A stretch of DNA of 64,000 nt, taken from contig JAOTVB010000001.1 in the NCBI GenBank assembly GCA_029863605.1, positions 1 to 64,000 on the forward strand. Direction: 5' to 3'. Positions 43,057 through 50,435 of the stretch are shown here, piece by piece; the first letter of the stretch is position 1, and every line of letters begins with the position of its first letter. The position numbers and the translations under genes are program-made. The notes beneath the pieces are model-generated. The model ran no database searches. It saw only the letters and a list, made by a program, of their open reading frames with translations, and was not told the DNA's origin. This DNA is from Myxococcales bacterium. GTDB lineage: Bacteria; Myxococcota_A; Polyangia; Polyangiales; Houyiibacteriaceae.

Positions 43057-43082
43057 GCGCTCCCTGGTATGCTAGCGACCAC

Positions 43083-43991
43083 ATGACCGAGCGAATCTAC
43101 GACGGGGCACTCGAGCTGATCGGCCACACACCCTTGGTCCGTCTCAGACACATTGCAGGCGAAAAAGGAGCCGAGATTTGCGGCAAGCTCGAGTCGAACA
43201 ACGTCGCAGGCTCCGTCAAAGACCGCCCGGCCCTATCGATGATCCTTGCAGCCGAAGAGTCGGGAGAGCTGGGTCCTGGGTCCACGATCGTGGAAGCGAC
43301 GAGCGGCAACACCGGCATCAGCCTTGCGATGATCTGCGCCGTACGCGGTTACCGCTGCGTGATCATAATGCCCGAGGACATGAGTACGGCACGGCGCCAC
43401 ATCCTCAAGTCGTACGGTGCGGACGTGATTCTCACGCCCGCGGACGACGGGATGGCAGGCGCGGTCGAGCAGGCTGAGCATGTACTGCAGACCACGCCTG
43501 ACTCCATGATGTGCGGTCAATTCGAAAATCCGGCCAACCCGGACGTCCACGAGCGGACCACCGCCGAGGAGATTTGGGAGGCTACTGGGGGCGAGGTCGA
43601 CGCCTTTGTCGCAGGTGTCGGCACCGGGGGAACGGTGACCGGCGTGGGGCGTGTCTTCAAGAAGCGAAACCCCGCGATTCGAATCATTGCTGTCGAGCCG
43701 CGCGCAAGCGCGGTGCTGTCTGGCGGTAAACCTGGGCTTCATGGGATACAAGGTCTTGGCGCGGGCTTCGTTCCCCAGGTCCTCGATACCGAATTGGTCG
43801 ACGAGGTGATCACCGTCACCGACCTCGCGGCCGAGCGGATGACCAAACGTCTCGCGCGTGAGGAAGGTCTTCTTCTCGGACCGTCATCGGGTGCCAATGT
43901 GCACGCCGCGCTCGAGGTTTCACGCCGCATGCGGAGCGGGCAACGCGTCGTCACGATCCTTTGCGATGGCGGCGAGCGTTATCTCTGCTGA
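43083..43991 (+). CDS. Cysteine synthase (O-acetylserine sulphhydrylase)
   Basis: A 302-residue PLP-dependent beta-replacing enzyme that makes cysteine from O-acetyl-L-serine and sulphide. PLP Lys46 is in NNVAGSVKDRPA, the substrate loop is EATSGNTGISLAM, the phosphate-binding loop is GTGGTVTGVGR and the C-terminal PLP ring motif is GPSSGAN. Length and the VAGSVKDR form suit either CysK or CysM; I do not distinguish them. Only 6 bp separate it from the SMUG1-like gene. Confidence 0.92.
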   Translation: MTERIYDGALELIGHTPLVRLRHIAGEKGAEICGKLESNNVAGSVKDRPALSMILAAEESGELGPGSTIVEATSGNTGISLAMICAVRGYRCVIIMPEDMSTARRHILKSYGADVILTPADDGMAGAVEQAEHVLQTTPDSMMCGQFENPANPDVHERTTAEEIWEATGGEVDAFVAGVGTGGTVTGVGRVFKKRNPAIRIIAVEPRASAVLSGGKPGLHGIQGLGAGFVPQVLDTELVDEVITVTDLAAERMTKRLAREEGLLLGPSSGANVHAALEVSRRMRSGQRVVTILCDGGERYLC

Positions 43992-43997
43992 CCGGCC

Positions 43998-44711
43998 ATG
44001 TCCGATCTGACCAAGATCTCGCGTGACCTGTCGCGCGCAGTTTCGAAGATCCGTTTCCGTGACCCGGTCGCGTACGTCTACAATCCACTCAGCTATGCAA
44101 GACCGGCACACGAACTCTATCTGAGGCGCTACGGCGAGGGCAGAAAAGAGGTGGTGCTGATCGGGATGAACCCAGGGCCCTTCGGTATGGCTCAGACGGG
44201 GGTGCCGTTCGGCGACGTGGGTTTCGTTAGAGATTGGATGGGAATCGAGGCGCCGGTCGGTCATCCTGCCGAGCAACATCCCAAACGACCCGTGCTTGGT
44301 TTCGACTGCTCACGCTCGGAAGTGAGCGGCTCCCGGCTCTGGGGGTGGGCGAAAGCGCGATTCGAAACACCGGACCGTTTCTTCTCCCGCTTCTTCGTAA
44401 TCAACTACTGCCCGTTGGTCTTCATCGAATCGACGGGTCGCAACCGAACGCCAGACAAACTTTCGGTCGAAGAGCGGAAAGAATTGCTTCCAGCTTGCGA
44501 TCTGGCGCTTCGTCAAGCAATCGAAGTGCTTCAACCCAGCCTGGCCGTCGGGGTTGGTGCATGGGCGACGAAGCGTGCAAGGGCGGCGCTTCACAACGAT
44601 GGGCTGGCGATCGGAACCGTATTGCACCCGAGCCCTGCAAGCCCCAAGGCGAACCGCGGTTGGGCCGCTCAAGCCGAAAACGATTTGCTTGGACTCGGCA
44701 TCAAGTTATAA
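43998..44711 (+). CDS. SMUG1-type uracil-DNA glycosylase
   Basis: A 237-residue DNA-repair enzyme of the single-strand-selective monofunctional uracil-DNA glycosylase family (UDG family 3), which is best known from animals. The active-site block GMNPGPFGMAQTGVPFGDV (56-74) is nearly identical to the animal form, and the second block HPSPASPKANRGW (210-222) is conserved too. The HPKRPVLGFD...SEVSG segment is also like the family. It removes uracil and oxidised pyrimidines from DNA. The sequence retains Asn58 of motif 1, the catalytic residue in SMUG1. It is 6 bp downstream of the cysteine synthase gene, likely co-transcribed. Confidence 0.93.
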   Translation: MSDLTKISRDLSRAVSKIRFRDPVAYVYNPLSYARPAHELYLRRYGEGRKEVVLIGMNPGPFGMAQTGVPFGDVGFVRDWMGIEAPVGHPAEQHPKRPVLGFDCSRSEVSGSRLWGWAKARFETPDRFFSRFFVINYCPLVFIESTGRNRTPDKLSVEERKELLPACDLALRQAIEVLQPSLAVGVGAWATKRARAALHNDGLAIGTVLHPSPASPKANRGWAAQAENDLLGLGIKL

Positions 44712-44759
44712 CGCCAGCGTCGGTTCGTAGTGTAGATACGGGCCGCGAGGGTCGATTAC

Positions 44760-45023
44760 ATGTTCAAGCACCTTTCCTTTGTCTCGCTCGTCGTGTTCCT
44801 CGGCTGCGGGCACGAGAACGCGGCGACCCAACAGGTGCGGAGCGCCGCCGCCGTCGACTTGAGCTGCGACGAATCGGTCCTCGAGATCGTCGAAGACGCC
44901 CCGATGGAAAAGCGAGTAAGCGGTTGCGGGCGGTCGCTGACTTACATGTACAAGTGCAACCCGACGGCTGGAGGCGGCCAAGACTGCCGGTGGAAAGCCG
45001 TGCCCGACAAGCGCGACCACTAA
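44760..45023 (+). CDS. Small secreted lipoprotein, unknown function
   Basis: An 87-residue predicted lipoprotein. The signal peptide (MFKHLSFVSLVVFLGC) has its lipobox at FLGC (Cys16). The mature part has four more Cys (LSCDESVLE, VSGCGRSL, YKCNPT, DCRW), probably disulphide-forming outside the cytoplasm. GAGGG lies ~10 bases upstream of the ATG. It ends 28 bp before a 53-54 bp tandem repeat. I do not recognise the family. Confidence 0.7.
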   Translation: MFKHLSFVSLVVFLGCGHENAATQQVRSAAAVDLSCDESVLEIVEDAPMEKRVSGCGRSLTYMYKCNPTAGGGQDCRWKAVPDKRDH

Positions 45024-45050
45024 CTCTGGACGGCCTGCGGCTTCAATCTG

Positions 45051-45187
45051 TCCCGCCCCAGCGCCCCGACAATCGCCCGGTCCGCCTCCGGCGGGCAATC
45101 TGGTCCCGCCCCACGGCGCCCACACTATCGCCCGGTCCGCCTTCGGCGGGCGATTGGTCCCGCCCCACCGCCCCCACACTATCGCCT
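45051..45187. repeat. Tandem repeat, 53-54 bp unit, about 2.5 copies, with internal palindrome
   Basis: TCCCGCCCCA recurs at 45051, 45104 and 45158. Each full unit contains an ATCGCC...CCGCC-TYC-GGCGG..GGCRAT palindrome (for example 45126-45153), able to form a stem-loop with a CGGT bulge. The third unit is cut short and provides the stop codon and last codons of the convergent Ser/Thr kinase gene. Between unit 1 and unit 2 the outer stem differs by one base. It may serve as a terminator between the two genes. Confidence 0.75.
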
Positions 45188-46432
45188 AGCTTTGGCACGA
45201 AGTGCCTCGATGTCGGGATTGCTCGGGTCATATGCAGTCGCGCGGTCTAGTGCCGCCTGTGCGCCCGCCACGTCCCCGTTTCGAAGCGCCTCGCGTGCGC
45301 GAGCAAGCTCGTCCTTAGCCGCTTCCTCACGCTCGTGGGGGCTGAGGGGTTCAGCGACGGCGTCAGCATCCGTGTCAGCGACGGCGCCAGGGCCGGTGCC
45401 AGTGTCGGTGCCAGCGACAGTGTCAACGTCAGTGCCAGCGTCAGCGCCAATGCCAGAGCTGGTGCGAGTGTCGGTGTCAGCGCTGGGAGGTTTGATCTGG
45501 TTGGTTAGCAGTGCCCATGCGGTCAGCGCTGCGCCGACCAGGAGCACGAAGATCATCGGAACGCTTCTCCGCCGCCGACGGGGTCTCTTCGGGGCCTTGC
45601 CCGTGTAGGCCTCGCGGAGGGCCGAGACCAGCGTGCGCGAACTGGCGAAACGTGCGCCTGGGTCCTTGCTGAGCGCTCGCATGATCACTCGATCGACCTG
45701 AACCGGGATTGCGGCTCCTCGGTTGGTTTCGCTTGGCGGTGTCGGGTCCTTATACATGACGTTTTGCGCCACGACGATCGCTTCGGCGCCCGGAAAGGCA
45801 CGCTCTCCCGACGCGGCTTCGTACAAGACGGCGCCAAACGAAAACAGATCGGTCTTCTCGCTGTATTCTCCCTTGAGAAGGGTCTCTGGTGCTGCGTAGC
45901 AAGGTGTACCGAGAAACTGTCCCTCTTTCGTAAGGTCCGCGTTGGGTACGCGGGCGATGCCGAAGTCCGCAAGCTTCACTTGTCCGTTATCGGTGATCAG
46001 CAGGTTCTCAGGCTTGAGATCGCGATGGATCACCCCGGCCGCGTGTGCGGTTGCGAGGGCGTCGGCGATCTGTTGCGCGACGTGGAGCAGCTGATCTTTC
46101 GGGAGCGGCCCCTTGTTTCGGAGCTGCTGCTTCAGCGTGTGGCCCGGGACGTACTCGAACACGAGATAGGGGCCGTGCTTCCGATCGTCGCCGACGTCGA
46201 ATATTTGGACGATATTCGGATGGTGGAGCCGCGCCGCAGCCCTCGCCTCGTTTTGGAAGCGACTCAGAAACACGCGGCGGCTTTCTTCGTCGAGGTCGAC
46301 ATCGCGCAGGGTCTTGATCGCCACGGGTCGCTCGAGATCGGCGTCGCGCGCGAGATAGACGTGCCCCATCGAACCCGACCCAAGCAGTCGTTCGATGCGG
46401 TAGCGGCCGATCTGTTGCGGCGTGTCTTCCAT
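45179..46432 (-). CDS. Membrane Ser/Thr protein kinase (Hanks type) with repeat-derived linker
   Basis: A 417-residue receptor-like kinase. The N-terminal kinase domain has the Gly loop GSGSMGHVY (18-26), Lys40, HRDLKPEN (136-143, catalytic Asp138) and DFG (156-158). An Arg-rich stop-transfer (283-289) precedes one transmembrane helix (~291-311). The external part begins with an Asp/Thr/Gly/Ala-rich low-complexity linker (318-360), coded by the degenerate hexamer array at 45353-45481, and ends in a TPR-like pair of helices (DELARAREALRNGDVAGAQA). No PASTA domains. Cytoplasmic targets might include FHA proteins such as that at 326, but this is inference. Confidence 0.92.
   Translation of the reverse strand: MEDTPQQIGRYRIERLLGSGSMGHVYLARDADLERPVAIKTLRDVDLDEESRRVFLSRFQNEARAAARLHHPNIVQIFDVGDDRKHGPYLVFEYVPGHTLKQQLRNKGPLPKDQLLHVAQQIADALATAHAAGVIHRDLKPENLLITDNGQVKLADFGIARVPNADLTKEGQFLGTPCYAAPETLLKGEYSEKTDLFSFGAVLYEAASGERAFPGAEAIVVAQNVMYKDPTPPSETNRGAAIPVQVDRVIMRALSKDPGARFASSRTLVSALREAYTGKAPKRPRRRRRSVPMIFVLLVGAALTAWALLTNQIKPPSADTDTRTSSGIGADAGTDVDTVAGTDTGTGPGAVADTDADAVAEPLSPHEREEAAKDELARAREALRNGDVAGAQAALDRATAYDPSNPDIEALRAKARR
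45353..45481. repeat. Degenerate hexamer array inside the kinase gene
   Basis: About 129 bp made of imperfect six-base units (GTCAGC, GCCAGT, GTCGGT, GACAGT on the plus strand) that translate on the minus strand into DT/GT/DA-type residues. It is the longest copy of the array family in the window, and the only one within an intact coding region. Confidence 0.7.
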
Positions 46433-46464
46433 GGTCGCGATCTAGTGCAAGCGTGGGGTGGAGG

Positions 46465-47874
46465 CTAGAGACGATGAAGCTTGACCGTATTGGTCCTTCC
46501 CGACGTGGGCCACGCCACCACCATTGCAAACGCCTCGCCTCTCTTGCAGAGCTTTTCTCGGACGAGTAACTCAGTCGCGATCCGAAGCGTTTCGTCGAGC
46601 GACTCCGGGGGGACCTCGACTCGAGGAATGACGCCCCACTCGAGGGCGAGTCGGCGGGCGACACGAACTTTGCTGGTCACGGCGAGGATAGGCGCGCGCG
46701 GACGGTACTCGGACAAGAGTCTCGCGGAGCGCCCATCTTGGGTGAACACCACTACCGCCATCAGCGGGAGGTTCGTCGTCAGCACGGCCGCCGCACGGGC
46801 CGCCGCATTCGCAAAGGGCCACTCTTCGTTGCCGGCCTCCCGGAGATCTCGAAACTCTTTTGAAAAGTCCTCGACGTAGTCGGACTCCACATCGCAAATG
46901 ATCGCGTCCATCATTTTGATAGCTTGCACGGGGTAGCGCCCCGCCGCCGTCTCGCCGCTCAGCATCAGCGCATCGCTTCCGTCCATGACTGCGTTTGCCA
47001 CGTCGGCGGCTTCCGCACGGGTCGGTCGCGGGTTGCGAATCATCGAATCGAGCATCTGAGTCGCGGTGATCACGAGCTTCCCGCGTGCGTTCGCCTCCCG
47101 GATGATACGCTTTTGGATGAGGGGAACCCGCTCGGCGCCAAGCTCGACGCCGAGATCCCCCCGCGCGACCATGATGCCATCGGCGGTGTCGACGATCTCC
47201 GACAACGCCGCAACTGCCTCGGGTCGCTCTATCTTGGCGATGACCGGAACGTCGCCCGCCAAAGCTTTGGCCTCACGAACGTCCTGTGCCGATCGCACGA
47301 AGGACAGTGCGATGTAATCGACTTCGAGCTCCGAGATGGCAAATGCCAGGTCAGCCCGATCTTTGTCTGCTAACGCCGGCGCGCTGACCGAAACCCCCGG
47401 AAGATTCATACCCTTGTTATTCGAGAGCGGTCCGCCGTCTTCGACGATCGTATGCACTGTGTTGCCGTCGACTGATTCGACTCGAAGGCGTATGAGCCCA
47501 TCGTCGAGGGCCACCGCGTCCCCGGGGCCAACGTCCTCCGGAAGGGACTCGTAACTGACCGAGACGATCTCTCTTGTTCCCTCGACATTGTCGGTGGTGA
47601 GGGCAAATCGGTCCCCGGCGCCGAGCTCGATCGGACCCGACGCGAACGTCCCGATCCGCATCTTAGGGCCTTGGAGGTCGGCCAGTATGGCCATGGGCCG
47701 CCTCGCCGCGGACGCGGCTTCGCGAACGAGCGCGGCGGTCGCCAGGTGCCCGTCGTGGTTGCCGTGGGAGAAGTTGAGCCGGGCACAGCTCATGCCGGCC
47801 GAAACAAGCGCCGCGATTTTGTCTTTCGTGTCGCTGGCTGGCCCAAGCGTGCAGACGATCTTGGTACGTCTCAC
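46465..47874 (-). CDS. pyk: Pyruvate kinase
   Basis: A 469-residue glycolytic enzyme that makes ATP and pyruvate from phosphoenolpyruvate and ADP. Signatures include TKIVCTLGPAS (N-terminus), NFSHGNHDGH, the active-site IMVARGDLGVELG and the NAVMDGSDALMLSGETAAGRYP helix. The C-terminal allosteric domain (VVVFTQDGRSARLLSEYRPRAPILAVT) is complete. It is 32 bp from the Ser/Thr kinase start on the same strand, but the two need not be co-transcribed. Confidence 0.96.
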   Translation of the reverse strand: MRRTKIVCTLGPASDTKDKIAALVSAGMSCARLNFSHGNHDGHLATAALVREAASAARRPMAILADLQGPKMRIGTFASGPIELGAGDRFALTTDNVEGTREIVSVSYESLPEDVGPGDAVALDDGLIRLRVESVDGNTVHTIVEDGGPLSNNKGMNLPGVSVSAPALADKDRADLAFAISELEVDYIALSFVRSAQDVREAKALAGDVPVIAKIERPEAVAALSEIVDTADGIMVARGDLGVELGAERVPLIQKRIIREANARGKLVITATQMLDSMIRNPRPTRAEAADVANAVMDGSDALMLSGETAAGRYPVQAIKMMDAIICDVESDYVEDFSKEFRDLREAGNEEWPFANAAARAAAVLTTNLPLMAVVVFTQDGRSARLLSEYRPRAPILAVTSKVRVARRLALEWGVIPRVEVPPESLDETLRIATELLVREKLCKRGEAFAMVVAWPTSGRTNTVKLHRL

Positions 47875-47910
47875 ATCGCGGTTGTAGCGAGGATCGTCAC
47901 AACCGCCAAC

Positions 47911-48555
47911 CTATCGGTGCCGATACCGTGCGGGCTCCCAGTGACCGATGTTCGCTTTGAATCCCAAACGCACGACGAAAGTGAGATAAAGTGTCCATTC
48001 GCTTCGGTCGACGTCGGGCTGTGTATTTCGGTTGGACGGATCGGCGCTGATGTATCTCGTTCCGATTTGGAACCAGAGCCCGCGGAGCGTCGTCAGCGGT
48101 CGGTAGATCGGTATCCCAAACCCAAAGCCGACTCCGAGGGCCGAGCTTTGATTGCCGTCCAAGAGAAAAGCGGCACCGAGCTCGACATAGATCGACTGCA
48201 ACATCAAGTCGGCAAACTCGTTCCAAGTCTGTTTGTAGAGAAAGAAGAGCGCCGGGAAGAGCGGGCGAACGTCGACGCCGAGAAACAGGTACTGGCCCGA
48301 ATCAGGACCCCAGCGTCCGGAGAGCACGAGCCCAGCGGCATCTGCGACGAGGAGTCTCGCCTCCCCGACGATCGAGATATCGGCCTGCCGCGAGAACCAC
48401 GTGGCCCCGGGGCCGGCGCCCAGCGCCAAGACCAGGCCCCGATCCCAGCGGCCATAGAGGCCGTCACCGCCACGCTGCGCGCTGGCAGAGCCGCCAAACG
48501 TCGATAGGACCAGGATCGAGCCGACGATCACCCGCAGCCGGGCGTCCCGTGTCAT
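47911..48555 (-). CDS. Outer-membrane beta-barrel-type protein
   Basis: A 214-residue exported protein. The start ATG at 48555 has GGGGG upstream; the longer frame to 48831 is antisense to the HAMP kinase. A cleavable signal peptide (VIVGSILVLSTFGGSASA-Q) is followed by alternating hydrophobic/aromatic strands (LVLALGAGPGATWFS, YLFLGVDVRPLFPALFFLY, IYVELGAAFLLDGN, LGVGFGFGIPIYRPL, WTLYLTFVVRLGFK), as expected in an 8- or 10-stranded barrel. No periplasmic domain is seen. Substrate and partners are unknown. Confidence 0.7.
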   Translation of the reverse strand: MTRDARLRVIVGSILVLSTFGGSASAQRGGDGLYGRWDRGLVLALGAGPGATWFSRQADISIVGEARLLVADAAGLVLSGRWGPDSGQYLFLGVDVRPLFPALFFLYKQTWNEFADLMLQSIYVELGAAFLLDGNQSSALGVGFGFGIPIYRPLTTLRGLWFQIGTRYISADPSNRNTQPDVDRSEWTLYLTFVVRLGFKANIGHWEPARYRHR

Positions 48556-48616
48556 GATTTCCCCCATGCACTGGGCGGCGTGGCGGGTCAAGAACCAGAA
48601 GCTGTAGACTGTACCC

Positions 48617-49987
48617 ATGGGGCGTCCGTTCGGCCTGGGGCTTCGAAGCCAGCTCATGCTTGCGCTGATCATCGCGTTCGGCGCCGCGTTCGTCCTGCTC
48701 AGCCTCGTTACTGCGCGGCTCGATGAGAGCGAGAACGCCGAGGAGCGGCGCCACCGTGCCAACGGTCTGGTGCAAGCGCTCGCTGCGAGCGCGGGTTCTC
48801 TTGGCGAAGGATTCGGCGCGGCGAGCATCAACGAAATGGTCGCCGAAGGGCTGGTCGATGGTGTCGAGATCCAATCCGAGGACGGTCAGGCCCAACACTG
48901 GGGGAGGACGGTCGGTGTGCCGGATGCTGTCGCCCGCACATCCGGGGGCGCCGACCTTCGGGTCTGGGTGCCGGTTGGGGGGCGCGGAGATGCGGCACGC
49001 CGGAGCTTGTTCGTGTTTTACCTCGGGCTGACGGCGTTGGTGGTGTTGCTTCTGTCATATGTTCTGTTGACCTACTTCATCGTCCGCCCGATCGACAGGA
49101 TGAGACGCGCATCGGAGCGGATGGCGGAGGGAAACCTTCGAACCCGCGTTCCGGTGACAGGCGCGGCTGAGGTGGCTCGGCTTGCAAGCGCGTTCAACGA
49201 GATGGCCTCCCAGCTCCGCGCAGATCGTGCTGCGCTGCAAGAGCGCCTAGAGGAGCTCGAGCGCACGACTGCCGAGCTGACGACGGCACAGGAGCAACTG
49301 GTGCGAAGTGCCCGGCTCGCGGCGGTGGGGCGCCTTTCTGCGGGCGTTGCCCACGAGATCGGAAATCCGTTGGCCGCCATTCGCGGGATGCTGGACCTGA
49401 TGCAAGCTGGTGATCTGGACAGAGACGAAGAAGGGGAGTTTGTCTTGCGGATTCAACGGGAGACCCAGCGAATCCATCACACGATTCGGGATCTTCTCGA
49501 TTTTTCTCGGCACGAGCCACAGCAAAGTGGGCGAATCGAAAGCTCCGCCAGCCTCGCCGAGGTGGTCGAGGACACCGTCAAGCTCGTCGATCGGCAATCG
49601 CGCTTTCGAGACATCGACCTCGAGCTCGCGGTGGACGAATCCCTCCCGCGGGTCCGAGGCGATCACGAACGCCTTCGGCAGTTGCTTCTCAACCTCTTGT
49701 TCAATGCAGCTGATGCGCTGTCTGGAAGGGGTACGATCGAGGTCAGCGCCACCGGTGCCAATGGGCGCGTACAACTCGTGGTCTCGGACGACGGGCCCGG
49801 AATCGACGGTGAGATTCTCGACCAAGTGTTTGACCCGTTCGTGACGACGAAGCCTGCAGGGCAGGGCACGGGTCTCGGCCTGGCGGTATGCCACACGATC
49901 GTCGAGCGGCTCGGAGGCTCCATACGAGCCGAAAATCGATCAAGCGGCGGAGCGTCATTCGAAGTGTCGTTACCCGCCGCCCAGTAA
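48617..49987 (+). CDS. HAMP-domain membrane histidine kinase
   Basis: A 456-residue sensor kinase. TM1 (~12-31) and TM2 (~131-154) enclose a ~100-residue periplasmic sensor. A HAMP linker (~150-203), a coiled-coil (~205-230), HisKA with His246 (GVAHEIGNPLA) and HATPase follow; N-box region LLLNLLFNAADAL, G1 DDGPGI, G2 GQGTGLGLAV. It is NtrB-like in its kinase core. No response regulator is next to it; a NtrC-like partner elsewhere is likely. It is followed by a hexamer array at 49992. Confidence 0.93.
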   Translation: MGRPFGLGLRSQLMLALIIAFGAAFVLLSLVTARLDESENAEERRHRANGLVQALAASAGSLGEGFGAASINEMVAEGLVDGVEIQSEDGQAQHWGRTVGVPDAVARTSGGADLRVWVPVGGRGDAARRSLFVFYLGLTALVVLLLSYVLLTYFIVRPIDRMRRASERMAEGNLRTRVPVTGAAEVARLASAFNEMASQLRADRAALQERLEELERTTAELTTAQEQLVRSARLAAVGRLSAGVAHEIGNPLAAIRGMLDLMQAGDLDRDEEGEFVLRIQRETQRIHHTIRDLLDFSRHEPQQSGRIESSASLAEVVEDTVKLVDRQSRFRDIDLELAVDESLPRVRGDHERLRQLLLNLLFNAADALSGRGTIEVSATGANGRVQLVVSDDGPGIDGEILDQVFDPFVTTKPAGQGTGLGLAVCHTIVERLGGSIRAENRSSGGASFEVSLPAAQ

Positions 49988-49991
49988 CAAT

Positions 49992-50019
49992 CGGCACTGG
50001 CACTGGCAATGACACTGGG
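49992..50019. repeat. Degenerate hexamer array (GGCACTGGCACTGGCAAT)
   Basis: GGCACT-GGCACT-GGCAAT-GACACT-GGG, the most regular copy of the family, lies directly after the HAMP kinase stop and 18 bp before queD. A second array at 50405 lies directly after queD. Confidence 0.6.
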
Positions 50020-50037
50020 TAATGGTCTGGCGGAGCG

Positions 50038-50394
50038 ATGGAGATCTGGAAGAAATTCACTTTCGAGGCGGCGCACATGCTTCCGAATGTGCCGGACGGT
50101 CACAAGTGCAAGCGTCTCCATGGCCACTCGTATCACGTGCACATCCACGTCACCGGAGAGCCCGACCCGGAGCTTGGGTGGGTCATCGACTTCGCGGCGA
50201 TCGCCGAGGCCTTTCAGCCGCTTTGGGAGCGGTTGGACCACAATTATTTGAACGAGATCGAGGGGCTCGAGAATCCCACCAGCGAAATCGTCGCCGTGTG
50301 GATCTGGGACCGCCTGAAGCCAAGCTTGCCGCTCTTGAGCAAAGTCGTGGTGGGGGAGACGTGCACCGCCGGGTGCATCTACGAGGGCGAGTAA
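50038..50394 (+). CDS. queD: 6-carboxytetrahydropterin synthase (QueD/PTPS family)
   Basis: A 118-residue enzyme of the 6-pyruvoyl-tetrahydropterin synthase fold, the length of bacterial QueD. Zinc ligands are His15 (EAAHMLP) and His32/His34 region ([12 protein letters not shown]). The catalytic Cys is in [18 protein letters not shown] and the C-terminal substrate Glu (EGE) also fit. It converts dihydroneopterin triphosphate in queuosine (7-deazaguanine) biosynthesis. No other que genes are here. Hexamer arrays lie just upstream and downstream of it. Confidence 0.9.
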   Translation: MEIWKKFTFEAAHMLPNVPDGHKCKRLHGHSYHVHIHVTGEPDPELGWVIDFAAIAEAFQPLWERLDHNYLNEIEGLENPTSEIVAVWIWDRLKPSLPLLSKVVVGETCTAGCIYEGE

Positions 50395-50404
50395 CCCCAG
50401 CGGA

Positions 50405-50435
50405 AGTGCCAGCGCCAGTCGACCGGGGGTCAGTC
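50405..50435. repeat. Degenerate hexamer array (AGTGCCAGCGCCAGTC)
   Basis: Short array between the stops of the convergent queD and uvrC genes; the last bases include the uvrC stop (50430-50432). Confidence 0.4.

Noticed and set aside
45051-45187. CRISPR array or integron attC sites
   Set aside because: Only 2.5 contiguous units, no variable spacers, no cas or integrase gene, and the core attC-type boxes are not present.
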